NCBI RefSeq assembly: GCF_000150275.1
Contig: NW_002060943.1
Coordinates: forward strand, 86,845 to 150,844
Direction of reading: 5' to 3'
DNA: 64,000 nucleotides
DNA from: Trichoplax adhaerens
Lineage: Eukaryota; Placozoa; Uniplacotomia; Trichoplacea; Trichoplacidae
The notes below the pieces were generated by a model. The model ran no database searches, was not told the origin of the DNA, and saw only the letters and a program-made list of their open reading frames with translations. The position numbers and the translations under genes were made by a program. Shown one piece after another: positions 38,461-50,756 of the stretch (its first letter is position 1; every line of letters starts with the position of its first letter).

Positions 38461-41400
38461 GAGATGACTTAATAAACTTCTAAAGACTGTATATAAAGAA
38501 CTTCCGCTCTACTTTGCTTTAGATGAGAGAATAAATAATATGTGTCATTGATAGCATAAAAATGAAGATTCTATCTTCTCAGAAAAAAATAATTAGTTTA
38601 TTACTGTTATTAATTATCTGTATGTTACAGTGTTATAACACTGCAGAGATTAGAGTAGAATTATCTATGATAAGGCAATTTTATTAACTTGCCCTTATTT
38701 AGTCACTTTCTAATTTAGATATATTGTCTTATAATATAATACAGGCTTTTGTATGATAGCGGTATACGACCGAAAACTATATATATATACTGAAATTAAT
38801 AGCTATATAAGGGATTCGAGAATAATCTATCCGTAGGTTGAATCACTGTGATTATACCTAATTGTCACAAACAGCTCGCGATGGAGATACCTTGGATCAC
38901 TAAAACTCCTTAAAAGATAAAACTATAACAGCTAAATATGTCTACAACAACAGACTAGGAGTAGGCTAGGTTTAGGTTTAATAGAATTTATTTAATTTAG
39001 AAGTCTTGACATCCAAGGCTACTTCATCTACACACGCATACTACACGCTAATTATCAAATGATCAGTTAATGAGGGCACCGGGCTTCATATACCCTCTCT
39101 CGGCTGCACAGCTTACTGTAGATAAATAATTCTAAAACTAATATAGATTTGCATGGCAGACTGTCTACGGAGTCTGTACTCCGTCATACTAACTTATGGT
39201 AGAATGTAAATGAGCTTGAAAGTATTCCTTGTATGAACATATTGCAATCTGATTATCTTGCATTAGTCACTAGATGTCTATGCTCATAAATACGGTCGCC
39301 TTCATCAGCTAGCAGTAGATAAAATTAATCTCTGATTCATTTCAAGGCTTCAAAGTTAAATGTACTAACTAGCACGCATGAATTATTACAAGAAAAAGTA
39401 TAAATATGGTATACTGTGCCATAAAGCGAGTTCTTCAAAATTTGGTTTTCACTTCAAATTCAAGGCGCCTAAGTTTTGGTATTGCTTCCTAATAGAGAAA
39501 ATGTGTTCCTTATAGCGTAGAGATTGTTCATGATGCATGATGCAGGGGCTCAACTTATTGATCGGAAGTTACTTTAACATGTTGCAAACCTATGTTATAA
39601 CACTGCAATATAAGTGTAATGAATACTGTGCTTGGATAGCATGTTCATGATTTATGAAATAAATGGTGAAAATAAAATTTATTGCATTAATGGCTAGTAA
39701 CGCAAATTATAAAATATAGAGCAGTTAAAATTGTTTTCGTAAAGGTAAAGTGTATTATAATTGATTAGTCGCAATATTGGAGTACAGAATGTAACAGGAC
39801 TTCTCACACAGGATTTTTCGCCAATATCTGCGTTAATAAAGTACAGTAACAAATAAATATAATATATCAGTAAGTATAAACTATTCAAACCTATGAAATT
39901 GGCCTAGTTATACAAAACACCAATACCTAGCTAATTAATATGGCAAACAGACTTGGCTATAGACAGTATTCTGAAATATCACATAATGATATTCCTGTGA
40001 GATTGTAAGAAGCCTGCTTCTTATTTCTTTAAAACCGCCAATAATAATCGCAAAAGATTCGGATAGTAAAACAGAGTGTATGACACGTTTTTGTAAACAA
40101 AGTATTCAATACGAGTACTGCAGATTAAATAAATAATGAAAGATGAAGATATCGATATTGGAAGATGGTGGTTCATATTTGAGAAAATAATTGTAATAAA
40201 CTAATGATCACAAGAATAATGAGGAGCAGGGAAGGATCGACAGCACCATCCTTAAATACATATAGAAAACTAACTCTTACTAATCAAGATTTTCACTTAG
40301 TGAAGAAAATAATACTTCTAGCTTGTATGTATATGGTATCTCCAGATACTTATGCTAAGAAGTTTCGTACAGTAGATAATTCAAAGAGAAGAAAACAGCC
40401 ATACCTCGAATAGGGCTGCTGATAAATGTACACCTGTACAGTATACATCATTTCATTAAACCAGCCATCATCTAGAATGACTTCATTAATAAGCACAGCC
40501 ACTATTTTCTTGCCACATAGTGCTATAATACATATTTTCAAGTTCACTATTACCACATATTACTACATATTGTTATTAAATGTGGTTTATGGTAGTTCAC
40601 AAAAATGGACAATGTCTGTTTGTTCAACACCTTACCTAACCACTCTTGTACACATACGAGTATATCTATATATCTTGCTAAATGCAGTCTCATACCTAAT
40701 CTTTAACATTAACGTTAACACTGGAAAGTAATTTCTTCATTTACTTTTCTATTTACTTGTATTAAGTATTGATATGGGGAAATATTTTAGTAACGAAGCA
40801 AGGAAAACAAAACATGAAATATAATATCATGCTTCTAGATTAAAAATGATACCTTACTGATATATGCAGTACGTACAAATAGACTTATCCCAGGAGCTAC
40901 TAAAGAAGAAACATTGTACCACTGCTTATACAGTACAGATATTTCGAAAGTGCTAAGATAAGTGTAGTACATACAGTATGACATAGAATAGCGACGTTAG
41001 GATCATAGGGAAGAATCACAATGGTTAGGACTTCCAAGTGTTAGGAAGGCTTACTGTAGATTCTGCAAACACTCTACGGTATCATCCACCGTCGAGGGTA
41101 TAAAAGCCGAGAGTTTTTAAAGGAAGGAAAGTTGGGATTATATCACTATTAATTAATTAACGAACAAATGCTTTACAAGCATCAGCTTCAATAATTGCCT
41201 TATCAAGATTTCAATATTTAGATACTATTAGTTTTCGAGTAAATTCGATTTACGAGTATGGACATCTAAAATTTATAGCACAAATTTGAAGGAGGATATA
41301 AGTTAATATTTTAAAAAACTATTGTAAAAATTAAACCACTACTAAGGAACTAATTAACCTGCGCTTTTCATTGTAAGACAAAGCAAACAACAATATTTAA

Positions 41401-42820
41401 ACAAATACATGGTTACTGCTTTATAAAATAATAATATTAATGGTTTTTTTTTCCGATAACTCAGCAATTAACTAGCTTAGAGAGATCACTATAGCTAAAC
41501 GAAAATTAGAATCACTCAAAATTAAAGCAGTAAACGTAGGGCCTATTGGTTTATTAGCTAATTAGCTATTCCAACGTCTAGTTCCTAGAAAAAAGCTCAG
41601 CCATATCTATAGGTTGTTAACTAACTATTGTGACTGTTGTAGAGTATTAATTAATTAATGTACATTATATAATTGCTCTGTTTTTAAGGCTTTCTTCTTA
41701 TTGACAAATTAGCCATATAGTGATTCAGACCTCAATTGTTAAGTCTAATTCAAGTTATCCGCAATACTTGGTGAATTCAGAAATTAAAATTAAAATCTCT
41801 AAACTAGTCCTAAACCGACTCTTTAAACCCTTTTTTAAATTAGTTACGACTTATTAAATTGTATTGTGCTAGCGATAAAAGGAGGGAAATTAATTAAAAC
41901 CCATTAAACATCCTGAACAGTATCAGGTAGGTAACTTAAAAGGAGATAAACCATTGCATGGATATAACTGGTAATAATCTTTAGTTGCTAGTTCCAACAT
42001 ACACTCGAATTGAAATTGCTAAACATTAGTGTTTTCATGACAATCCATAAATTGAAAAGGTAAGAAGTACCAGCACCGCTGATATCATAATTAAATGCAT
42101 TTTACCGTATTTGCTTCTCAGTTGAAGACCGTGCTTACTTATTTTCTTTGCAATTCTGTAACTAAATTAAAAATCTAAAATTATCTGTTGATAAAGTTCA
42201 TCTTTAGCTATTGGCAACTACTTCTACGTCTCTGTCATTATCTCGAAGTCTTGCATCTATAAATAGATGTGCAATAAGATTTTCATTTTAACGGCATCAT
42301 TCATATTCAGTTTTTATCGAATTAAGTAGTTGAGGTAAAAGTAAAGTAAGGCATTTATGAGTTACTCCTTATGTCATGATACAATTATTGGAAAGATGAA
42401 AGCCTTGGACGTTACCCGGAAACTGTATACCACTTCATAATGATTATATTGGCTTGATGTTAAGTTAATTAGATGAATAATTAGATATGTGACGTGAATG
42501 CAATCCTATTTCTATAATCGATTATAATTATACGGATATGAGTGTCTTTCACCCCGAGGTTGCAACACCAAAATTAGCAAGATTTTTTCCTTTAAAGTAG
42601 TCTTACCTATCTAAACCACTATCTCCAGGCACTCTTTCTTTAATCTACCCAAACCTAGGATCGAGTCTTAGACGATAATGACGTTAAGAATGAAAACCTT
42701 ATTGTAAAAACTGTTTTACTCAATGTCCGGCTGAACTTACAGTATAACCTACAATTTACAACCAACCGTGATCGACTAACTTTATCAACTGCGAGGCTTT
42801 CTACGTACAATATAGCCACA
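38461..42820. other. Gene-poor region
   Basis: No exon I can support. It holds a dispersed repeat copy (38865-39000), an isolated TATA-like box 'gggtataaaagccgag' near 41097-41112 with no recognisable gene on either side, and several open frames at 40.2-40.7 kb on both strands that lack family similarity. One minus-strand stretch (40556-40426, LCGKKIVAVLINEVILDDGW, with a gtgtac donor) has exon-like composition but no partner exons. Confidence 0.4.
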
Positions 42821-42821
42821 T

Positions 42822-43191
42822 CAATTTGCCTAGTGCAAAGCACTAATAAATTAATAGCCAAGTCTACATATTTGGTATAGTAAGAATCACAATGTACTTT
42901 TCTATGACATTGGATATTTGTTGATGAATAGCTAGGTGTATACCGCACCAATTTGCCTGGTGCAAGGCAATACTAAATTAATAGCCAAGTCTACTTACTA
43001 TAGTAAGAATCACAATGTACTTTTCTATGACATTAGATATTTGTTGATGAATAGCTAGGTATATACCGCACCAATTTGCCTGGTACAAAGCAATAATAAA
43101 TAAATTAATAGCCAAGTCTACTTACTTAGTATAGTAAGAATCACAATGTACTTTTCTATGACATTGGATATTTGTTGATGAATAGCTAGTG
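42822..43191. repeat. Three tandem copies of a 123-127 bp unit
   Basis: Copies begin at 42822, 42949 and 43072, each with 'caatttgcct.gt.caa.gca' and ending near 'gatgaatagctag'. They are highly similar and differ mainly by small indels after 'gcaata'. The third copy loses similarity after 43191. The array lies about 220 bp before the 66-bp minisatellite. Confidence 0.9.
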
Positions 43192-43408
43192 TTAACATAT
43201 GATTCATCACCTATCCAAACTCTAATATGGATGAGACAATAATTCATTCATTCATGTCGTAGTGTCTACAATACAAGCGTAAGCGAGCTATTACGCTGGA
43301 AAGCAATGCGCTTATACTGCAATACATCATGGTCTACACGATGGAGTCGAGAAGCCTTATGGCCAGATTTATGTTTGGCTATAGTTCTCTTTCAGTGGCT
43401 AAGTTAGA

Positions 43409-44266
43409 ATTGAATCAAGCTTATCCTACTCTAAATCCCGACTTCAAGTGCGCTTTAAAGCAACCCAGTTCTATGGCTGATCGAGCTTATCCTACTCTAA
43501 ATCCCAACTTCAAGTGCAATTGAAAGCAACCCAGTTCTATGGCTGATCGAGCTTATCCTACTCTAAATCCCAACTTCAAGTGCAATTGAAAGCAACCCAG
43601 TTCTATGGCTGATCGAGCTTATCCTACTCTAAATCCCAACTTCAAGTGCGCTTTAAAGCAACCCAGTTCTATGGCTGATCGAGCTTATCCTACTCTAAAT
43701 CCCGACTTCAAGTGCAATTGAAAGCAACCCAGTTCCATGGCTGATCGAGCTTATCCTACTCTAAATCCCGACTTCAAGTGCAATTGAAAGCAACCCAATT
43801 CTATGGCTGATCGAGCTTATCCTACTCTAAATCCCAACTTCAAGTGCGCTTTAAAGCAACCCAGTTCTATGGCTGATCGAGCTTATCCTACTCTAAATCC
43901 CAACTTCAAGTGCGCTTTAAAGCAACCCAGTTCTATGGCTGATCGAGCTTATCCTACTCTAAATCCCGACTTCAAGTGCAATTGAAAGCAACCCAGTTCC
44001 ATGGCTGATCGAGCTTATCCTACTCTAAATCCCGACTTCAAGTGCAATTGAAAGCAACCCAATTCTATGGCTGATCGAGCTTATCCTACTCTAAATCCCA
44101 ACTTCAAGTGCGCTTTAAAGCAACCCAGTTCTATGGCTGATCGAGCTTATCCTACTCTAAATCCCAACTTCAAGTGCGCTTTAAAGCAACCCAGTTCCAT
44201 GGCTGATCGAGCTTATCCTACTTTAAACCCCAATTTCAAGCGCAATTGAAAGCAATCCAATTCGAT
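43409..44266. repeat. 66-bp minisatellite, 13 copies, with a 264-bp higher-order period
   Basis: The unit includes 'atggctgatcgagcttatcc' and 'tactctaaatccc.acttcaa', repeated head to tail for 858 bp. Units differ at two main sites: aac/gac in the middle, and 'gcgctttaaag' versus 'gcaattgaaag' at the end. Units 5-8 and 9-12 repeat the same order of variants (for example 'ttccatgg' at 43736 and 44000), giving a four-unit period. Because 66 is a multiple of three, the plus strand shows repeated peptide MADRAYPTLNPNFKC, but the 'aattga' variant stops it every few units. The last unit is the most diverged. Confidence 0.95.
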
Positions 44267-44320
44267 AGCTGTTCGTCGCTCGTTGAACACGTGATTCGTA
44301 CCTCAATGGCCGACGCTCTG

Positions 44321-44441
44321 CTACAGTGTACAGTGTACAGTACATTACAATTCATACTGTATGAATAGACTGTACCTTACAGTGTACAGTACGCTTATAC
44401 AGTACAGCACAGGACGTACTGTAAAAATAGACTGTACTGTC
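44321..44441. promoter_or_regulatory. CAGTAC/GTACTG-rich block just upstream of the transporter start
   Basis: Repeated palindromic words (tacagtgtacagtgtacagt, cttacagtgtacagtacgc, atacagtacagcac, gtactgtaaaaatag, gactgtactgtc) fill the 170 bp before the ATG at 44493. Similar blocks lie upstream of NALCN and in the MIPEP/NALCN spacer. A promoter or enhancer role is inference. Confidence 0.45.
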
Positions 44442-44492
44442 TTGGTTGAAGCGAGTGTACGTCACTTGTCGTCAAGCAAAATCGGATCCAGA

Positions 44493-47400
44493 ATGGCGTC
44501 GTCGCTGGATGACTTCCAGGACGATTTGGATTTTCAATCCAACCATGACGATTATGGACACTCTTCTAAATTATCCAGAGCCTTGCTTTATCTACAAATC
44601 TGTAAGCTAACGTAAACCACTTCTTGTTAGGCTAATTCATTCTACCTCATATTGTATAGCAAAGTACAGTAGTGCCATCGACAGCTGTTACTCGACTTTG
44701 AATACCTGATGCGAATGGCCCCAGTCCATCATGACTGTGTGCAATATTCTCTTCATGAATGATATTAATGAATATTCAAAAATCACTTGTTTTACGTCTA
44801 TCGGCAATATTGCTTGCATACGTAGTGATATTCGTTATTAAAAAGGATTAAATGAATCCAAGTTGTTTTCATCTAAAATCGACATATACAGTACTGTATA
44901 CCGCTACTCCCACTAGGATGATTAGCAATAATAATGATAATAATAAACGAGTAATACGTATTACTTTGCTACCATATTGATCGCTTGCAGACTACCAACT
45001 AATTCAATTTCAGTCACGCTGATCATTCTGATAATTTTATTCCGTTGATACACGGATAAATAGAAAGATAGGGGAATAGTGGTTGTCAATGTTGGATCGA
45101 TCAAGGTCATTCTTGCTTTATTTTGCATACCCATACGATCTTTTGTGATGGATGTCTTACTTCTGTTTTAGATTTTGTTACTATTGCTACAATCCTTGGA
45201 ACTGGAATTTTAGGTATGGATAATTATCAATCAGTATATGAAATGTTATTAGGCAACTCCATATCGTCTCTATTATACAGTATATTAGAATACTGTTTTG
45301 CTAAGAGTGGAAATTTCACTGAAATAATTTTACCCAATATGCTAACGCAAATAGTTCAATTCACATGTCTGCTTATAATCATCATTGACTTAGAATGGGA
45401 TATATAGAATCAACCCATACGTACGAGTAGAATAGATTATCGTAGGAAATATGAAAATCGCGATTCAATGTTTAACTACAGTCATCCAGGAATTGTCGTA
45501 ACATCAAATCCATTATATTGTTGATGTTGTTTCTACGATGATATGATAGACTGTAATGCACACATGGATAATAATGAATTATTAGACGAGAGTTGTCATC
45601 AAAACTGCATCGTTTACTCCTAATATAAAACTCCATCTCTAAACTGGATTCTAATGTATCATGGTAGGTTTACCGGTAACATTGTCGCGTTCTGGGATGG
45701 GTCCATTTACTGTTGTTTTTATATTTGGTTTCTTTATGCAAGTATGTATGAGAATCAATCAATCAATAATTCACATTGTTTCATGTTCAATAATCCTTCC
45801 TGTGTTATGCAGTGTTTTCATGCCGTAGCGCGAACGTCAATGAGTAATATCGACAATTGAACTTTCATTCCAGGTCTTATTAATTTACTTTTTTACAATC
45901 CTATTGCAAAAAGCATTTGCAATTAAAAATTTATATGGCGGCATCAATGATAAGGTAAGCTTGATTGTTATCGTAATGTGTAACTTTGTATTGGCATTTA
46001 ATCCTAGAAGAAAAAAATTCTCTGTGACTCAATATTGCCATGTTCATTCTGTTATTGTAAATATCACTTTATGCCGTCATCAAAGTGTTCTTTACGAGCT
46101 CATCTGTTGCAATCTTATCTGTAGCTTGTTTCCACAACGAATAGCTGACAAGATAGGATAGGATTAATTGTGATTAAGTATAATGGAGTGTTATCAATGG
46201 TCACGATCAATAGTGCCAACCTGAATGCATAATTGTACTACATTTCATTCCAAGGATCCTGATGTTTTACTGTCGTACTTCTATAATGTTTTTAATAGTC
46301 ACGGTAGGAACTGATGACTTGAGATTTTACAAGCAATCCCGAAATAGTGATCATAATAGAATCACTACGTTTCTTGATTCGTAACACTCTTCTAACCTTA
46401 CCGTCTTCAGTATGCGTAGTATCGACGTCCTAATCAGCTTCGTTTAAAATTCCTAGATAAGATAAGTTTAATGGCATCGGTCGGACATCCTAATGACCTA
46501 TATTTAAATTTTCTTATTATAATTAATTATGGATGAGATTCTTTATTAACTTCTTTACATTCATTCAGTACAATGTTGCCCCTGACTTGGAAATACTGTA
46601 TTAATGATGTTGTCGCGAAGAAATGAGTTAACTTCGTATTCGGAAATGCATCTGTTCTATTCGCTATTGAATAGCATCATTGCAGAAAATAGAATAAAAT
46701 CAATGTCAACTTGCCTGCATGTATAAAATTAGTGTAAAATGTTGGAAATCATGAGCTAGTTGTAGTCAACGTTATAAATTTGGCTAATGCTTGACCGTCT
46801 TACGTATGAAGTAAAAGTACGGTGGTTATCAGTACCATTTAAAAAACATTATGAAATGTGGATAATGTCGTACAGTAGTGACATGTTTTATGTGCCTAAT
46901 TTTTTTTCGCTTCAATATTTAATAAATTGGGATAAGCTTAAATAATCATAACAGCTATACTAGTAAAAACTGTAAGTGTTAGCATTGAATAATGTTTGTG
47001 TAAGTACTCATTATTGTACTTTTATACGCATTTTAGCAATGAATCGAATGCTACAGTATTATTACTTATTTTGAAATGTTTACTGACTCAGTTACGTATA
47101 TATGAGTATATACTTTTCATTTGACAAATCAGAACTGAGTGATGAAATGCATATATTTAGGATCTTGATAATGAAAGTTTGCCGCTACATCCAGTTCCGA
47201 TCGCGTCGCAAGATAATGAGGAAGAAAACGGTTAGGAAGATTTCATAGTTATCTTGAGTAATTACAAGGCAATAGAAACTGGTGATAAGTAAGTAACAGT
47301 TATTTCTTTGTTTATTAATGATGTTTACAGAAGACTTTGTTACTGGCAAAGTTATACAACCTCTGGATTTGAGTGAAAGAACTTACCCTGATTTACACAT

Positions 47401-49883
47401 GATGGGCGAACTATTTTTACCTTGTTTTGCGCGACAGTTGTTTGACCTATGTACAGTCTTGCTTTTGTAAGTAATTATTAACTCAGAATGCTGTAGCCGA
47501 TATCTTACTTAATAAATTCTGCCATTAAAATAATAAGTCGCTTGTTTCAAATCGAGTAGACTAATAATATGCCGTGCAGTATTATGCACGTATAAAGTAT
47601 ACTTGTATGTCTTTCTATTTATAACGTTTATGCATACGATATTTAATTATATGTTTCTGGTAAATCTTCCTATAAAGTGTATCATTGCTCATTAGCTATG
47701 CATTGGCTGGTAGTGAAGCATATGCAGAAATTATTGGCGCTAGGTAAGTTTTGCTATCCTCAAATTAAGTGGCGAAAGTGATTAAGTTTTAGTTATAGCA
47801 AATCGACACTAAAAAATGTAATATGATTTCTTTTGGCTATAGGCATGTCTTTGTTATTCCTTTTTTTTGTTGGATTTGCACTTTATTAATTATTTTCGCC
47901 CAAAAAATCATTCAACCCATGGTTTCTATTCTTACGTTAGCTAAAGGTGGCCTACTTATTGGAACGGTAAGTGTCTGAAGTAGAACTCGGACATATGCAT
48001 CCCTATGTATCAGTTTCTTTGGACGTCTACGCTTACTCTGATTGATGGATATTTTACAAGTTATATTGAACAGGATCTTTGTTATTCTATGATTTCTTTA
48101 AAAGGTCTTTGTTACATTCTACGTTGGTACACAAGTTAATCAAGATAGTCATACTAAATGGAAATACATAGGGTCTCCATTTCTGATGGGTACAGTTGCC
48201 GTAGGTAAGAAATGCTGTATTACTGATCAAGCTGTATTTGGGAAAAACGATTAAAAATAGTCAATGTTTTTCAGGTGGTATAATAAATGTCATGCCAATG
48301 ATGTTTAGTAAAATAGAACATAATAGGAGTCAGGTATTGCATGTTATATAAATGAACGTTTTTACTCCTCAACAGTTAGGACGGTTACATATTTATTTAC
48401 CTTTACCATCATAATCAGGTCAAAGGATTTTTAAATTCTATCCTGCTTGGCTTATTAACATGTGTAATACTAAATATTGCTTGGTAAGAATTTATTTGTG
48501 TAACTGTATTTTACTAAGATCACAGGTTATGAGCAATTCAATAATTTAGCGTTGCTAACGTTTTCAGGTGTTATTCCATTTTATCAATTGTGCCACAGAG
48601 ATGCACTGACATACAGGGTGGCGATTTAATATTCAATGACACTAATGGTATTATCCATTGTAATGTCTCATTAGCGTGGTATGTTTCTTCTTCGATTATA
48701 ACGATATGAGATCAGTAACATTTTATTTGTAAGTTTTTCATCTAAAACATAATCTATCATTAATAAGGTCCAAGCGTAATGGTGAAATCTCAACTATCCC
48801 TTTGACAAGAGTATGGAGATATTAATTTATACAAAAAAATTACGGGAATTCATTTATAATAATTCTATTGCTGCAGAATTTGTTTTCGTAACTGTAGTTA
48901 AATGAGACGTAATAGCATGCTAAATTTTGTTCTAACAAAATCTGTTACTCTAACTGTACTGTACTCTTTTAGATCATAAGAAGTGATTATATATCATACG
49001 ATTGGGTTGCTTGGCTGGTCGAATTCTTTATTATGATTAGTATTACTGTTTCATTTTTAACAATAGGATCGGCTTATAGACATATGCGTAAGTTATATAA
49101 CTGATTACCGCGGATTATCCATCTTCTCACGATATTATTAGCGCAAACTAAATGTGTATAATTATTTTGTTGTCTAGTTGAAGGAGTACTCAATTCGTTC
49201 ACGGTCTCAACAAAGAGTTCGTTTTCTTTTAGAATTAATCAAGGTTACGGTCAACTTGTCAACCGTAAATGGTTAGTTAAGCACGGTTACTTACGTTCTA
49301 GACATATTTTAGTTTATATTCAATGGCTTGACTCTGTATAGTAAACAGTATGTCATTAAGCATCAAATCGACAATCGATGCTATTTCTAGAAGTATCTAA
49401 TTTGATCGTTTGATTATTACGATAGCACCATCGAATTGTCTGTATACTTCTTAGCTTTTGGTATCATCTTCGCCATTGCTATGATGGACCCTAGGGTGAG
49501 AATACTTGCTATTCAGCTAAAATTTACTTAAAAGTTGGGATTTCTTTAATCATGTTTTTAAATAGGGATTCGTAACGATTCTCGACAAAGCAGCCTCGTT
49601 ACTAATGAATTTGCAAGCTGGCCTTTTCATTACATTCATGATTCATAGAGCTCAGACTGGAGGTTACAAGTAAGTTGATATAGTATTTTATCATTATTCG
49701 GACAATACTTTCTCAACAAGGTTTTAATTAATTTATTCTTTCTTCTTGTACTGATTCAGAAATTTACCCATTCCTGTCAAAATGAATGGCTATTTGTATT
49801 ATTGTAGTTACATTATGACATTTTATTTTATATTTGCCGTCGTTTATGACGTCGTCATAACAGCAGTCCATGCTCTGAAATGA
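44493..49883 (+). CDS. Amino acid/auxin permease (AAAP)-like transporter, 18 exons, 522 aa
   Basis: Multi-pass membrane transporter of the AAAP (SLC32/36/38-like) kind; substrate unknown. Exons: 44493-44601, 45172-45213, 45668-45741, 45874-45954, 47161-47230, 47331-47466, 47696-47743, 47843-47966, 48105-48204, 48275-48333, 48419-48483, 48568-48678, 48768-48810, 48973-49087, 49178-49271, 49426-49495, 49566-49669, 49760-49883 (TGA). All phases join (1569 nt). The N-terminus is acidic and cytosolic-looking, then TM1 with ILGTGILGLP (residues 44-53), the family signature. A charged loop (about residues 105-150) precedes ERTYPDLHMMGELFLP. Later helices include GGIINVMPMMF, WCYSILSIVPQ before a large Cys-containing loop, and the C-terminal PRGFVTILDKAASLLMNLQA typical of AAAP TM segments. 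TMEM104-like proteins are another option. The start is supported by in-frame phase-1 splicing into TM1. Confidence 0.85.
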
Positions 49884-50756
49884 ACTGTATGCAGATTTAC
49901 TTTTAATTGTATAAATCAAGTACCGTACTAATTTTTGTAATTAAAATCATAGAAAATTCACGAATGATATTATAATTTTCCACTTACAGAACACTGCATG
50001 CCTACTTTACCTTCGTGAATTTTAACTATCTATTATTTTGAATCATAAAAGAACTTCTACTACACGTAATTGAGCACATAGTCTTATATATAATATTTAT
50101 AAATGCACTAAAAATTAATTACTTCATACGAGTATGCAAGAACTTTTAGTTTTCTGCTAGAAATTTAAATACGAAAAGATTAATATATTTAATTGCGTAG
50201 AAAAAGTTGCATTAATTATCAATCTGCTATCAATTTATACGGGTATTAGACATAGATTCTGATCGTGAAGGATTAATATATTGTATCTGAAGTACATATC
50301 TTATACAGTACATTAATTACCATAATGCAGATAAATTAGTTACGTCTCTATGTGAGCTATGCCTGTATGCAAATTATTTTGATTTTGATTCATTATTTTC
50401 TCGACAGCGCTTTGAATTAAAGACATCTGATATTTTATTTTGCCACACGATGCGTTCATGTTAAATAAGCACAGCTTGGTTTATTTGCCGTTTCTTTCAT
50501 TACTATGTAAATACATACAGTATATATATATATATATATATATATAGATATGGAGCTATATTTATATTTATATATAAATAATTCACTTTAATACGGACAT
50601 ATAGCTTCTTTATTTCTCGCCAACTCAACTTAAAAATTAAAAAATCTCAATAAAAAAGTTGGCATCACATTAAAAAATTATTTGCGTGAATAATTAATAG
50701 ATACTGATATGTAAATACACACATCCATGAATGTTGTCTTCCTACATATTTTCCAA
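49884..50756. other. Convergent spacer between transporter and MIPEP
   Basis: It holds both 3' ends. There is an AATAAA-type word at about 50650 on the plus strand and a (TA)n microsatellite at 50521-50545. No other feature seen. Confidence 0.5.
50521..50545. repeat. (TA)n microsatellite
   Basis: About twelve uninterrupted TA units, followed by 'gatatgg' and more TA-rich sequence. Confidence 0.95.

Noticed and set aside
40204-40731. Open frames on both strands around 40.2-40.7 kb as a gene
   Set aside because: No conserved motif, no consistent exon chain and overlapping frames on both strands; left as unsupported.
43329-44249. Open frames of 60-64 codons with a repeated MADRAYPTLNP peptide as a protein-coding gene
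   Set aside because: They arise from the 66-bp minisatellite, and a TGA variant of the unit stops them at regular intervals; no splice signals or wider gene structure.
43409-44266. CRISPR-like direct repeats
   Set aside because: Units are contiguous with no unique spacers, and the window is animal nuclear DNA.
45123-45407. 94-codon open frame as a single-exon protein
   Set aside because: Only 45172-45213 is a transporter exon; the rest reads through into the intron past a gtatgg donor.
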